Notes: a model not told the origin generated them from the letters alone. Positions 54,529-63,571 are shown, counted from the stretch's first letter. The stretch is DNA of 64,000 bases from Clostridium punense (GCF_017874425.1 NZ_JAGGLL010000005.1:124001-188000); one strand, 5' to 3'. Program-made: numbers and translations.

Positions 54529-55980
54529 ATGAGTAAATCAATTTTTAAAAATGCTATATATAAAACTCTTTTAAATCTTTTTAATTTAGTTATTCCACTA
54601 ATAATTGGTCCTTATGTGGTAAGGGTAATTGGAACAGAACTTATGGGAAGAATAAGTTACACTGAGTCCATAAATATGTATTTTGCTATTTTTGCCGGTC
54701 TTGGAATTTATCAATATGGTATAAGAGAAATAAGCAGGATTAGGGATGATAAAAAGAAGGTAAATCAACTTTTTACAAGTTTGTTTCTTCTTGGAGTTAT
54801 TGCTAATCTTATAGTTACTCCTGCTTACCTTATATATATAAATATATATTTTAAGGGAGCACCAGCTTTTCCTGTTATGGTTATTTATGCTTTCAACACG
54901 GCACTAACAGCTTTTTATGTGGAGTGGATGAATGAGGCTTTAGAGGATTACGACTTTATAACTATTAAAACTATTATTGTTAGATCAATTTTTATTATTT
55001 CAACTCTTTTATTAATTAAAAATCAACAAGACTTTTATAAATATGTAATTCTTAACTCTGTGACTTTATTTTTAAATTATAGTATTAGCTTTGCTCGTAT
55101 AAAAAGAAAAGTTAAATTTGACTTTAGCAACTTAACCTTTACTAAGCACTTAAAGAGCTTAATTTTCATTGTTATTTTAAGCAATGCAAATACCTTATAC
55201 ACAATCTTAGATAAGATTATGCTAGGTAATCATGTAAGTGAAAATGCAGTTTCTTACTACACTTATCCTCAACTGGTTAACTCTATAGTAAATAACCTTT
55301 TATTATCTATAGTTTTAGTTACAGTTCCAAGGCTATCTAATTTACTAGGTAATAATGATGAGAAACAATATGAAAACTTACTAAATAAAATCTGCAAGAC
55401 ATATTTAGCTTTCTTATTCCCAGCTGCTATAGGAATTTTCATATTAGCTAAGGAAATACTTATACTTTATGGAGGAGGAACTCAGTTAGTTGCCTCTACC
55501 AATGTACTTAGAATTTTTGCAGCTTATATGATTACTGCTGGATTTGAATCTATTCTTACAAATCAGGTAATGTACGTAAAGAGGAAAGAAAGAATTCTTG
55601 TTGTGTTTATTCTTACCTTCGGACTAGTAAATGTGGTGTTTAAGCAAATTTTAGTTCGTACTGGTGCTCTTACTCCAGAAACTGCTATTGCAACAACTAC
55701 TTTAGCTAACTTTTTACTTATAACCACTGAATACTTATATATAAACTTAAAATTAAAAATTAAGTTTTCAATTTTAGATTTTGGTAAGTTAAAGTATCTT
55801 TTATATTCACTTGCCTTTATTCCAATCAGCTATGTTATAAGTTTAGTATTTAAAGGTTTCTTTTCTTATATAATGCTTGTGGTATTAGTTAATGGACTAT
55901 ACTACTTCCTAGTATTATATATTACTAAGGATGAAATTTTATTTACTTTCCTTTCTAAGTTTATGAGAAAAAAATCCTAG
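54529..55980 (+). CDS. Polysaccharide flippase (Wzx-like), third copy
   Basis: 483 residues with about 12-14 hydrophobic segments. 'IPLIIGPYVVRVIGTELMGRISYTESINMYFAIFAGLGIYQYGIREISRIRDD' is typical of RfbX/CpsU-type flippases of Firmicutes. The start is the ATG at 54529 with AGAAGGA 9 nt upstream; an in-frame TTG 21 bases before would overlap that site. It stands alone on the plus strand. The substrate is unknown; a teichoic-acid-like repeat is possible because a LicD gene lies nearby. Confidence 0.88.
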   Translation: MSKSIFKNAIYKTLLNLFNLVIPLIIGPYVVRVIGTELMGRISYTESINMYFAIFAGLGIYQYGIREISRIRDDKKKVNQLFTSLFLLGVIANLIVTPAYLIYINIYFKGAPAFPVMVIYAFNTALTAFYVEWMNEALEDYDFITIKTIIVRSIFIISTLLLIKNQQDFYKYVILNSVTLFLNYSISFARIKRKVKFDFSNLTFTKHLKSLIFIVILSNANTLYTILDKIMLGNHVSENAVSYYTYPQLVNSIVNNLLLSIVLVTVPRLSNLLGNNDEKQYENLLNKICKTYLAFLFPAAIGIFILAKEILILYGGGTQLVASTNVLRIFAAYMITAGFESILTNQVMYVKRKERILVVFILTFGLVNVVFKQILVRTGALTPETAIATTTLANFLLITTEYLYINLKLKIKFSILDFGKLKYLLYSLAFIPISYVISLVFKGFFSYIMLVVLVNGLYYFLVLYITKDEILFTFLSKFMRKKS

Positions 55981-56047
55981 AATTAATTTACATCTTATCC
56001 AAAATTGTGGTATTATATGTGTATATAATTATTAAAGGAGGCTTCCT

Positions 56048-56308
56048 ATGGCCACTTTTTCAACTGTAATATCATATATTTTATTCTGGATATTTTTCAA
56101 AAAATTTGATGACAAAATATGTAGGCCTATAGAGAATTTTATAAATAAATTTAAATATAGAAAGTTTATTAAAGGCGCCATATTAATATCATCTGTATTT
56201 ATATGGCTAACATTGGAAGGTTATGCAGGGTTAAATGCTATCCTTTGGGGTATCATTTTTGGACTGATCCTAGCAGCAGGGACTACCTTCTTAAATATAT
56301 TTAAATAA
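56048..56308 (+). CDS. Small membrane protein, function unknown
   Basis: 86 residues with three hydrophobic segments (about 5-18, 42-58 and 64-82) and a Lys-rich part between the first two. GGAGG stands 8 nt before the ATG, so it is very probably translated. I do not recognise the family. The stop codon touches a short palindrome and is followed at once by the multi-hairpin element at 56326-56449, so the two could share a transcript. Confidence 0.72.
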   Translation: MATFSTVISYILFWIFFKKFDDKICRPIENFINKFKYRKFIKGAILISSVFIWLTLEGYAGLNAILWGIIFGLILAAGTTFLNIFK

Positions 56309-56325
56309 TGAACAAGTTCATTTTG

Positions 56326-56449
56326 TTAACAACTTTGGAAGCAGATTTAGACCGAACAAACTGTGTTTGTTACACCAAAACAACTTATCTAGGTTGAGCA
56401 ACTGCCACTTTAGAAGGTGGCAGACTTGAAGCTTCCAAAATGTTGTTAA
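56326..56449. other. Cloverleaf-like structured element, about 124 nt
   Basis: An outer stem joins 56326-56342 (TTAACAACTTTGGAAGC) to 56431-56449 (GCTTCCAAAATGTTGTTAA). Inside are three hairpins: AACAAAC-TGT-GTTTGTT (56355-56371), CAAC...GTTG (56381-56396) and CTGCCAC...GTGGCAG (56402-56423). Such a multi-branch fold suggests a structured RNA or the footprint of a mobile element. No known family is recognised. Confidence 0.55.
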
Positions 56450-56457
56450 AAATTAGT

Positions 56458-56496
56458 AAAAAGCTAAAACATTTGAATAGATGTTTTAGCTTTTTT
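56458..56496. terminator. Bidirectional terminator
   Basis: AAAAAGCTAAAACAT pairs with ATGTTTTAGCTTTTT around an 8-nt loop, with T-runs in both directions. It serves the small membrane protein gene on one side and possibly the LicD gene on the other. Confidence 0.85.
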
Positions 56497-56599
56497 ATCT
56501 GCATTATATTTTTGTGACTAAGTCTACATATAGCCTTTAGCTTATTAGACCTTTAAAATCCTATAACATTTTACTTGGCATTTTCTTAATTCCTAGAAC

Positions 56600-57505
56600 T
56601 TAAGCTTCACTAGAAAGAGACTGGCTGTTACTAATAGTTGCTTTACTTTTGCCTGTCTGATTTTCAGCCTCTTCATCCTTATACTTACCAATGAACTTTG
56701 CATGGTAAAGCCTTTGATCTTCTGGGGGAAGCTTCATGAAGTCACCAAACATAATAGTTAATATATCTTCAGGTTTGTTTGGCACCCAAAACTCACTATC
56801 CTCAAACTTTATTTTCTTAAGTGGGAATAGTGAATCAGCTTTGAATCTATGACTCCAGATGATTTCTGGTCCTTGTGTATAGTATTCACCAGTTGCTTCT
56901 TTATTCCACTTGTAAGTTGAAAATAGTATTTTATCAACCATTTTAAAACTTACAGCTTTCCCTAAAACTTGTGAAATTGTTCTTCCAAAGAATTTTACAG
57001 AAGGAAAATCCCTAGTATTTATTTTCATTTTTGATACTAAAAGGAACTTTGAAAGTTTTGATTGTAATGAATACTTACCCATGGAATCCGGCGCCTTATC
57101 CATAGGAAATATATCAATATATATACCTTGATGATATTTTTTATGATTTTCCCCATCTTCAATAAAAAGACTCTTATTGTACCTTACTTTTAAAGGAACA
57201 TGGTATAACTTGTAATATGGATCTGTTTTCATAGTTTGCATAAAGTAATCTTCTGAAAGCTCTCCCTGAGCTATAGCCATGAATTTGTTGTAATCCTCCC
57301 TAGGCATGGATATGTCTAGGTCATCATCCCAAGGAATAAACCCTTGGTGTCTCACAGCTCCTAATAGGGTACCATCACTTAGAAAATATCTAAGGTTGTG
57401 TTTTTCACAAATTCTATGAACTTCCTTTAAAATGTCTAACATTATTAATTGAGCTTCTCTTAGAGAGCATTCTTCTATTTTATTTAAATCAATTTTATGA
57501 TTCAT
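56600..57505 (-). CDS. licD: LicD family nucleotidyltransferase (phosphocholine transfer)
   Basis: 301 residues. 'CEKHNLRYFLSDGTLLGAVRHQGFIPWDDDLDISMPREDYNKF' is the LicD signature with the metal-binding DDDLD. LicD-type proteins attach phosphocholine (or related groups) to teichoic acid or surface sugars from a CDP donor. Three exoproteins encoded nearby carry choline-binding-type repeats, so decoration of the wall polymer with choline would create their docking sites. No choline uptake or CDP-choline genes are in the window, so the choline assignment is inferred. GGAGAAGG lies before the start. Confidence 0.88.
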   Translation of the reverse strand: MNHKIDLNKIEECSLREAQLIMLDILKEVHRICEKHNLRYFLSDGTLLGAVRHQGFIPWDDDLDISMPREDYNKFMAIAQGELSEDYFMQTMKTDPYYKLYHVPLKVRYNKSLFIEDGENHKKYHQGIYIDIFPMDKAPDSMGKYSLQSKLSKFLLVSKMKINTRDFPSVKFFGRTISQVLGKAVSFKMVDKILFSTYKWNKEATGEYYTQGPEIIWSHRFKADSLFPLKKIKFEDSEFWVPNKPEDILTIMFGDFMKLPPEDQRLYHAKFIGKYKDEEAENQTGKSKATISNSQSLSSEA

Positions 57506-57582
57506 TTACGCCTTCTCCTTAGATAAATATTGTTTATTCTTCAAGGGGCTTCTAAGTTATATTTTATTTGCGCTTAAAAGCC

Positions 57583-57640
57583 TTAAAAGAACCAAAGGAG
57601 ACTAATATGTAGGCCTTCACTTTGGTTCCATAATAATTAA
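57583..57640 (-). repeat. Hairpin repeat family 2, copy D
   Basis: Minus strand: GGAACCAAAGTGAAGG ... CTCCTTTGGTTCTTTTAAGGCTTTTAAG. It lies between the subtilase stop and the LicD start and could terminate the subtilase transcript. Confidence 0.58.
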
Positions 57641-57662
57641 AGTTAGTCTTCCTATGTTAGCT

Positions 57663-59684
57663 CTAACTAACCATTGCTCCTCCTGGACCTAGCTTATATC
57701 CTCCAATGGTTGTGTTTGCTGCCATTTGACCTCCACTGTAGAAATAGTACCAAGTACCGTTAACAAGTTTCCACCCCTTGGCCATATCTCCACCTGAATT
57801 TAAATAGTACCAGCTGCCACCTAAAAGCTTCCATCCTGTAGCCATTTCACCGCCTGCTTCTAAGTAGTACCAAGTTCCATTAATAAGTTTCCATCCCCTA
57901 GCCATATCTCCACCTAGATTTAAGTAATACCACTTACCACCTAAGAGCTTCCACCCTATAGCCATCTGTCCACTTTCCTCTAGATAATACCAAGTGCTAC
58001 CTAGCAGTTTCCAGCCCTTAGCCATATCTCCACCTGGATTTAAATAGTACCATTTACTGTTCAATAGCTTCCAGCCTGTAGTCATTGCTCCATTACTTTC
58101 TAAGTAATACCAATATCCATTAACAGACTGCCAACCAGTGGTTCTTATGCCTTCCTTATTAAAGTAATACCATTTTCCTTCTATAAGCTGCCATGCAACT
58201 TGAGGTTGTCCATCTTTATAGTAGTACCAGTTAGTATCTTTACTAATCCATCCATTTTGCTGAACTGGTGGTTTTGGCTCTTCTCCTGGATTTTCACCAC
58301 CTGTACCTGTTGTAGTAATGAGGGTCATGATTTTTCCTGCATCTACTATTGCACCAGTTGCAATGCTCTTAGATAAACTACTTAAGGGATGATTATTGTT
58401 TAAAATATACTCTCTCATTTCTACTGGAGTAAGTGATGACTTCTCACTGAGCATTAAGGCTGCTATTCCAGCCACATGTGGTGCTGCCATAGAGGTTCCG
58501 CTTGAATATCCGTACTTTCCACCAGGTAATGTACTATAAATTTCTCCCCCGGGCGCAGCTATATCTACATTTTTAGCTCCATAATTTGAAAAATATGATA
58601 GACTTCCATTCTTATCTATAGAACCTACTGTAATTATATTAGGAAGATCATAATTGCCAGGATAGCTACTGTATAAGTCATTATCACTGCTTTCATTTCC
58701 TGCCGCTACCACAAATAATGCATTAGAGTTTTTTATTGTATCGTATTCAACTTGAGAAAAGTCTGCCCCACTAAAGGAGCAGTTAAATATTTTTACACCT
58801 TTTTTAACTCCATAGTTCATAGCTTCAATTATATCATCGTAGTATAAATCACCATTTGCATTCCCAACCTTTAAAGGCATAATTTTAGTATTCGGCGACA
58901 CTCCTACAATTCCTGTTCCATTATTCTGTGCAGCAATGATTCCACTTACATGGGTACCATGTTCATTATCATCATAAGGGTCATTATTGTCATCTATAAA
59001 ATTCCACCCTCTGTAATCATCCACATATCCATTGTTATCATCATCTTTTCCATTATCAGGAATTTCACTTTTATTTATCCAAATATTTTCCTTTAAGTCC
59101 TTATGGTTATAATCTACTCCCGTATCAATAACCCCTACTAATGTAGCTCCATTGTTTTTTTGTAGACTCCATGCTTTCTCTACATTAATATCTATGCCAA
59201 GGTAACTGGAATTTTTAAGTCCCCATAGCTTTGCATAATCTGGCTCACTACTAGGAATATCTTTTATTTTTACACTATAGTTTGGCTCAGCATATTCTAT
59301 GTTAACATCTTTGTTTAACTTCTCCAACATATTCTCTAGAGAGGTTTTATCTGAGTCAAAAGTAGCTAAAAGTAATCCATTATTTAAAGTTTTCTTAGGA
59401 ATTAAATTATAGTTTTTTTCAAGCCATTTATTTAAATCAGTATTATTTAAATTTTTGATTTTTATAAAAATCTCATCTTTTTTATAATTGTTCTTATGAG
59501 AGTTGTTCTTGAAGGAATTTATTATCTTAGTTTTTGTTGAATTTGTTGTATCTGACTGAATCACAGTAGTTACTTCTTGTCCATCATTTGAAGTAATATT
59601 AGCCTCAGAAGCATGTACATTAATATAACTCATATTAGTAATCATAAATCCAGCTAATATACAAGCTATTACCTTCTTTTTCAT
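57663..59684 (-). CDS. Secreted subtilisin-like serine protease with choline-binding-type repeats
   Basis: 673 residues. A signal peptide (to about 26), an inhibitor-like propeptide (about 70-140, ending 'YAEPNYSV') and an S8 catalytic domain (about 150-455). The catalytic triad is visible: Asp187 ('VGVIDTGVDYNH'), His242 ('EHGTHVSGIIAAQ') and Ser398 ('SSGTSMAAPHVAGIA'), with the oxyanion Asn in 'AAGNESS'. After a Pro/Gly/Glu linker come nine wall-binding repeats of about 20 residues and a cap ending 'GGYKLGPGGAMVS'. It is attached to the wall outside the cell and may process surface proteins. AGGGG precedes the ATG. Confidence 0.94.
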   Translation of the reverse strand: MKKKVIACILAGFMITNMSYINVHASEANITSNDGQEVTTVIQSDTTNSTKTKIINSFKNNSHKNNYKKDEIFIKIKNLNNTDLNKWLEKNYNLIPKKTLNNGLLLATFDSDKTSLENMLEKLNKDVNIEYAEPNYSVKIKDIPSSEPDYAKLWGLKNSSYLGIDINVEKAWSLQKNNGATLVGVIDTGVDYNHKDLKENIWINKSEIPDNGKDDDNNGYVDDYRGWNFIDDNNDPYDDNEHGTHVSGIIAAQNNGTGIVGVSPNTKIMPLKVGNANGDLYYDDIIEAMNYGVKKGVKIFNCSFSGADFSQVEYDTIKNSNALFVVAAGNESSDNDLYSSYPGNYDLPNIITVGSIDKNGSLSYFSNYGAKNVDIAAPGGEIYSTLPGGKYGYSSGTSMAAPHVAGIAALMLSEKSSLTPVEMREYILNNNHPLSSLSKSIATGAIVDAGKIMTLITTTGTGGENPGEEPKPPVQQNGWISKDTNWYYYKDGQPQVAWQLIEGKWYYFNKEGIRTTGWQSVNGYWYYLESNGAMTTGWKLLNSKWYYLNPGGDMAKGWKLLGSTWYYLEESGQMAIGWKLLGGKWYYLNLGGDMARGWKLINGTWYYLEAGGEMATGWKLLGGSWYYLNSGGDMAKGWKLVNGTWYYFYSGGQMAANTTIGGYKLGPGGAMVS

Positions 59685-59718
59685 CTTGAACCCCTCATTT
59701 CTTTTGTGTAATTTAAAT

Positions 59719-61587
59719 TTATCTTCCTACTAGAGCACCATCACTACCAAGTCTGTATCCATCTATAATGGTATTTGCCGCCATGGTTCCATTAGGGTAT
59801 AAATAGTACCATCTTCCCCTTACTAACTTCCATCCAGTAGCCATATCTCCTCCTGGATTAAAATAATACCATTTACCTCCGATACTCTTCCAATCTGTAA
59901 CCATTGCTCCACCTTCTTCAAGGTAATACTTGGTTCCACCAATGGTTTTCCAACCTGTGGCCATGTCTCCGCCTGGATTTAGATAATACCATCTTAATCC
60001 AATGTATTTCCAACCTGTAGCCATTGCTCCACTTGGTTCTAAATAGTACCAAGTGCCTCCAAGGTTCTTCCACCCCGTGGCCATGTCCCCACCTGGATTT
60101 AGATAATACCATGTCCCTTGAACAAGTTTCCATCCAGTGGCCATTTCTCCATCTGACTCCATGAAATACCAAGAGCCTCTTACATTTACCCAGCCTGTTT
60201 TCATTATACCACTTTCATCGAGATAGTACCACTTACCTTTAACCTTTATCCAGTCCCTTTTTATGGTTCCATCTCCATTTATATAGTACCAATTTCCATC
60301 TTTTTGTACCCATTGTCCAAACCAACTCATTTGTGGTACTTGTACCTTTGAATTATATAATTCTTTTAGTTTACTTTGCAGTCCTAGTGGATTTGCTTTT
60401 AAGGTTCTTAAACTGAAAAAACTGCTTCCTTTAACGTTTTCGTTACTTCTTGCATAAATTATTTGATTTGAAATTTCATCTGGATTACTCCACGCTTGTC
60501 CATAAGTTGAATCTCCTATTTTATAGGCACCATGTCCTATATAAAGATGAACATCCTTTCCTTGAACTTGCTTGGACCACCAGTCCACAAGGGTTTTATA
60601 ATCTGCAGCTTTATGTCCAAACTCCCAATAAATTTGTGGAACTATATAATCTATCCACTCCTCTTGTATCCACTTCTTAGAGTCTACATATACAGCATCA
60701 TAGCTGCTAAGTCCATTAGTTTCGCTTCCCCCTACTTCGGTTCCATTTCTCCAGATACCAAAAGGACTTACACCAAACTTAACAAAAGAGTTAATACTTT
60801 TTATCTTTTTATTAAGGTCTCTTACAAACTTATTAACGTTGTCTCTTCTCCAATCAGCTTTTGAGGAATATCCATTTCCATATTTACTATAAGTATCACT
60901 GTCGGGGAAGTCTATTCCGCTTAAAGGATATGGATAAAAGTAATCATCAATGTGTATTCCATCAACGTCATAGTTTCTTACCACTTCAGCCATAGTATTT
61001 ATCACATACTCTCTTGCTTCAGGAATTCCTATGTCAATCCAATGATATTTTCCATATTGCACAATCCACTGAGGATTTGTTTTTAGTGGGCTTCCGCCTG
61101 GTAAGCTATCTATATATGCCTGTTTATTAAAGGTATTACTTCCACTGTCAACAAAAATTCTAAAAGGATTAAGCCAAGCATGAAATTCAAGTCCTCTACT
61201 GTGAGCTTCTTCTAGAGCTACTTTTAACGGGTCATAACCTGGGTTTTTTCCAAGTGTACCTGTTAAATACTTTGACCACGGTGCGTAGGTAGAAGGAAAT
61301 AAGGCATCTCCCATACCTCTAGCTTGGAAAAATACAGTATTCATATTCATAGCCTTAATAAACTGCATATTTTCCCCTAGAGTATCCTTTTGTATTTCAG
61401 CATTATTATAGGTTTCTGAGGATGGCCAGTCTATATTGTAAACCGTACTCATCCAAACTCCTCTCATCTCATCCTTAGAACTAGATAGGTTTAATCCATA
61501 AGCTTTATATGAATTAAAAGTTACAAATAATAAGAACCCAAGGATTAAAACCACGGCTCTTCCTCTAATTTTAGTATTTCTCAACAT
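59719..61587 (-). CDS. Secreted family-10-like glycosyl hydrolase (GHL10) with choline-binding-type repeats
   Basis: 622 residues. After a signal peptide (to about 31) the GHL10/DUF187 domain covers about 36-400: 'EMRGVWMSTVYNIDWPS', 'MNTVFFQARGMGDALFPSTYAPWS', 'EFHAWLNPFRIF', 'YDVDGIHIDDYFYPYP' and 'YIVPQIYWEFG'. Nine wall-binding repeats and a cap ('GYRLGSDGALVGR') follow. Members are thought to cut glycans of the wall, but the substrate is not well defined. It starts 34 bp upstream of the subtilase gene, so the two form an operon of wall-bound exoenzymes. AAAGGAGGAG precedes the ATG. Confidence 0.92.
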   Translation of the reverse strand: MLRNTKIRGRAVVLILGFLLFVTFNSYKAYGLNLSSSKDEMRGVWMSTVYNIDWPSSETYNNAEIQKDTLGENMQFIKAMNMNTVFFQARGMGDALFPSTYAPWSKYLTGTLGKNPGYDPLKVALEEAHSRGLEFHAWLNPFRIFVDSGSNTFNKQAYIDSLPGGSPLKTNPQWIVQYGKYHWIDIGIPEAREYVINTMAEVVRNYDVDGIHIDDYFYPYPLSGIDFPDSDTYSKYGNGYSSKADWRRDNVNKFVRDLNKKIKSINSFVKFGVSPFGIWRNGTEVGGSETNGLSSYDAVYVDSKKWIQEEWIDYIVPQIYWEFGHKAADYKTLVDWWSKQVQGKDVHLYIGHGAYKIGDSTYGQAWSNPDEISNQIIYARSNENVKGSSFFSLRTLKANPLGLQSKLKELYNSKVQVPQMSWFGQWVQKDGNWYYINGDGTIKRDWIKVKGKWYYLDESGIMKTGWVNVRGSWYFMESDGEMATGWKLVQGTWYYLNPGGDMATGWKNLGGTWYYLEPSGAMATGWKYIGLRWYYLNPGGDMATGWKTIGGTKYYLEEGGAMVTDWKSIGGKWYYFNPGGDMATGWKLVRGRWYYLYPNGTMAANTIIDGYRLGSDGALVGR

Positions 61588-61666
61588 ATTCTCCTCCTTT
61601 TATATTCCTTGATTTTATTATCGAAGATTATGACCTCCTCTTAATTATAAATATCCAAGCTATATA

Positions 61667-61712
61667 GGGCATTTTTAATAATAAATAAGTCAGTATCTTT
61701 GCCTATTCTAAT
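61667..61712. mobile_element. Partial MITE-like element family 1 (left end only)
   Basis: GGGCATTTTTAATAATAAAT, then AAGTCAGTATCTTTGCCTATT, matching the left half of copy 4. The right inverted end is missing, so it is a decayed or truncated copy. Confidence 0.55.
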
Positions 61713-61731
61713 TTTTTCATAGACTCTATAA

Positions 61732-61790
61732 AAACTCTAGAACTATGGAGATTTACTTTAACATAACACCCCCCTATAGACCTAGAGTTT
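61732..61790. repeat. Inverted repeat, possible terminator
   Basis: AAACTCTAG and CTAGAGTTT flank a 41-nt loop that holds a further partial CTATGG/CCTATAG pairing. It lies between the 115-aa gene and the glycosidase gene. Confidence 0.4.
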
Positions 61791-61866
61791 AAAATTTCTT
61801 ATAAATAAGTTGAATTATTTTATTTAAAAATTTCTATTGTATCTATAAAATGCTTTTTTAAAATTA

Positions 61867-62214
61867 TTAAGATCTCCATATAAATTCTTCTAGTCTTTCT
61901 ATAAAATTCTCTAGATTGCCTATATCTACCATGGTAGGTATCTTTAACTTTAAAAACTTATTACTCCATCTTAGGTAGATTCCTCTAACAGAGGCTTCCT
62001 TGTCTAAAATATTTATGAGCTGGGATATTCTTTCATCACTGAGGTTGTCCATGAATTCTATAACATAAAATCCACCCTCTTCTTTTACACCTTTTATATC
62101 TTTAGACTTTCCTTTTATATTGGATATAACTTTTGCTACACATTGTTTATGGATACTTTTACCTTCCTTTAAGTTACAGTTATCCATGCTGCAACAGCTA
62201 ATTATGCAAGCCAT
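61867..62214 (-). CDS. Small cysteine-rich-start protein, unknown function
   Basis: 115 residues, no signal peptide. Four cysteines lie within the first 25 residues ('MACIISCCSMDNCNLKEGKSIHKQC'), which could bind metal or a redox group. The rest is alternating strand and helix ('GFYVIEFMDNLSDERISQLINILDKEASVRGIYLRW'). GGGAGAG stands before the ATG. Family not recognised. It follows the LacI-type regulator gene in the same direction after a long hairpin, so it probably has its own promoter. Confidence 0.7.
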   Translation of the reverse strand: MACIISCCSMDNCNLKEGKSIHKQCVAKVISNIKGKSKDIKGVKEEGGFYVIEFMDNLSDERISQLINILDKEASVRGIYLRWSNKFLKLKIPTMVDIGNLENFIERLEEFIWRS

Positions 62215-62266
62215 AATACTTCTCTCCCATTAAAATAAACTTTACGGCATAAAAGATACATAGTTA

Positions 62267-62314
62267 AATAACTTTTTATAATAAATACTATAATACTTAT
62301 TATAAAAAGTTATT
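62267..62314. terminator. 18-bp perfect hairpin, probable terminator of the LacI-type gene
   Basis: AATAACTTTTTATAATAA and its exact complement flank a 12-nt loop. It lies 80 bp after the regulator stop codon. It is almost pure A/T, so an operator role cannot be excluded. Confidence 0.5.
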
Positions 62315-62396
62315 AAAAGCTAATTTGAAAAAGTTAGATACAATTTAGCTTCTATACTACATAGTATTCAAGCTTGCATAATTTGACATATACAAT

Positions 62397-63392
62397 TTAT
62401 TTTTTACAAGAATCTCTTTCAACTATTGTGTATGGAAGTATATAATTCTTCTCATCTATAGGCAATTTATTTAAAATTTTGATGATAAGTCTCATTGCCA
62501 CAGAGCCCATATCATAAAGTGGCTTTGATACAGTAGTAAGTTTTGGATAATAAATAGCTGAAAGAGCTATATCATCAAAACCCATTACATCCACTTCTGT
62601 TGGAACCTCTATGCCCATTTCTCTTAAAGCACTAATAGCTCCCATAGCTACCTCATCATTAGCACAAAATACTCCATCAACCTTACTTTTACTTAAAATT
62701 TCCTTTATTCCCTTATAACCATCTTCTGCTTTTAAGGAACCAAAGTACACTAACTCAGAATTAAAGCTATCATTATCCTCCATAGCCTTTTTATATCCTT
62801 TATAAATTTTAGAGTAATCACTAGTTTTATCCTCATAGTATCCTATGTAGGCAATAGACTTATTCCCCTTATATCTAAGATAGCTAACTGCATCATAGCT
62901 AGCTGCAAAGCTGTCAATGGCTACACTTGGAAGACTCTTTTCACTATCCATGGTTCCCACTAATACTGTAGGTATGTTTATTTCTTCTATTATATCCTTT
63001 ATGTCACTTTCTAAGGAATTACTCATATAGATAACTCCATCTACCATCTTTTCTCTGAGAACATTAAAGCTTTCCTTTTCTCTTTCTAAATCTAAGTCAG
63101 TATTACAAAGCATAATATTGTAGTTATATATACTAGCTACATCCTCTGCACCTCTTACTATTTCAGGATATACAGGGTTTGAAATATCAGGAATTATTAT
63201 TCCTATGGTGCTGGATTTATGAGTTTTTAAGCTCCTTGCTAAGATATTAGGTCTGTAGCCTAACTTTTCAATGGTATCTAATACCTTCTTTTTAGTTTCG
63301 TCATTTACCACATCTATGCCATTTAACACCCTTGAAACCGTTGCAATTGATACTCCTGCCTCACGAGCTACATCTTTTATTGAAGTTGCCAT
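62397..63392 (-). CDS. LacI family transcriptional regulator (CcpA/PurR type)
   Basis: 331 residues. The N-terminal helix-turn-helix 'SIKDVAREAGVSIATVSRVLNG' is followed by the hinge and 'KVLDTIEKLGYRPNILARSLKT'. The periplasmic-binding-like effector domain has 'TIGIIIPDISNPVYPEIVRGAED' and 'VDGVFCANDEVAMGAISALREMGIEVPTEVDVMGFDDI'. It could be CcpA-like or a local sugar regulator; the flanking genes do not decide. GGGAG precedes the ATG. Confidence 0.9.
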   Translation of the reverse strand: MATSIKDVAREAGVSIATVSRVLNGIDVVNDETKKKVLDTIEKLGYRPNILARSLKTHKSSTIGIIIPDISNPVYPEIVRGAEDVASIYNYNIMLCNTDLDLEREKESFNVLREKMVDGVIYMSNSLESDIKDIIEEINIPTVLVGTMDSEKSLPSVAIDSFAASYDAVSYLRYKGNKSIAYIGYYEDKTSDYSKIYKGYKKAMEDNDSFNSELVYFGSLKAEDGYKGIKEILSKSKVDGVFCANDEVAMGAISALREMGIEVPTEVDVMGFDDIALSAIYYPKLTTVSKPLYDMGSVAMRLIIKILNKLPIDEKNYILPYTIVERDSCKK

Positions 63393-63571
63393 TCTTTATC
63401 ACTCCCATTTATAAAACATTGGTTAATATAAATTAATTCTATTATCTCCAAGTTTATTTTTATTAATGTAATAGATTACATAGCCTTAGGACTAAGTTAT
63501 TTATATTCTATTAAAGTAAGGAAACTCCTTCTTTTATTTCTTCTTCACTACTACTTCTGCTTATAATTATT

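Larger units (their letters stand above)
56309..56599. other. Intergenic region with structured element and terminator
   Basis: Contains the multi-hairpin element (56326-56449) and a terminator (56458-56496). The last 100 bp before the LicD stop codon are plain AT-rich DNA. Confidence 0.6.

Noticed and set aside
57583-57640. TGGAACC motif resembling a T-box leader
   Set aside because: There is no long upstream leader with specifier stem, and the same hairpin occurs in other settings and orientations, so it is treated as a repeat.
59918-60172. Out-of-frame open frame in the glycosidase gene
   Set aside because: It arises from the repeated wall-binding coding sequence read in a shifted frame.
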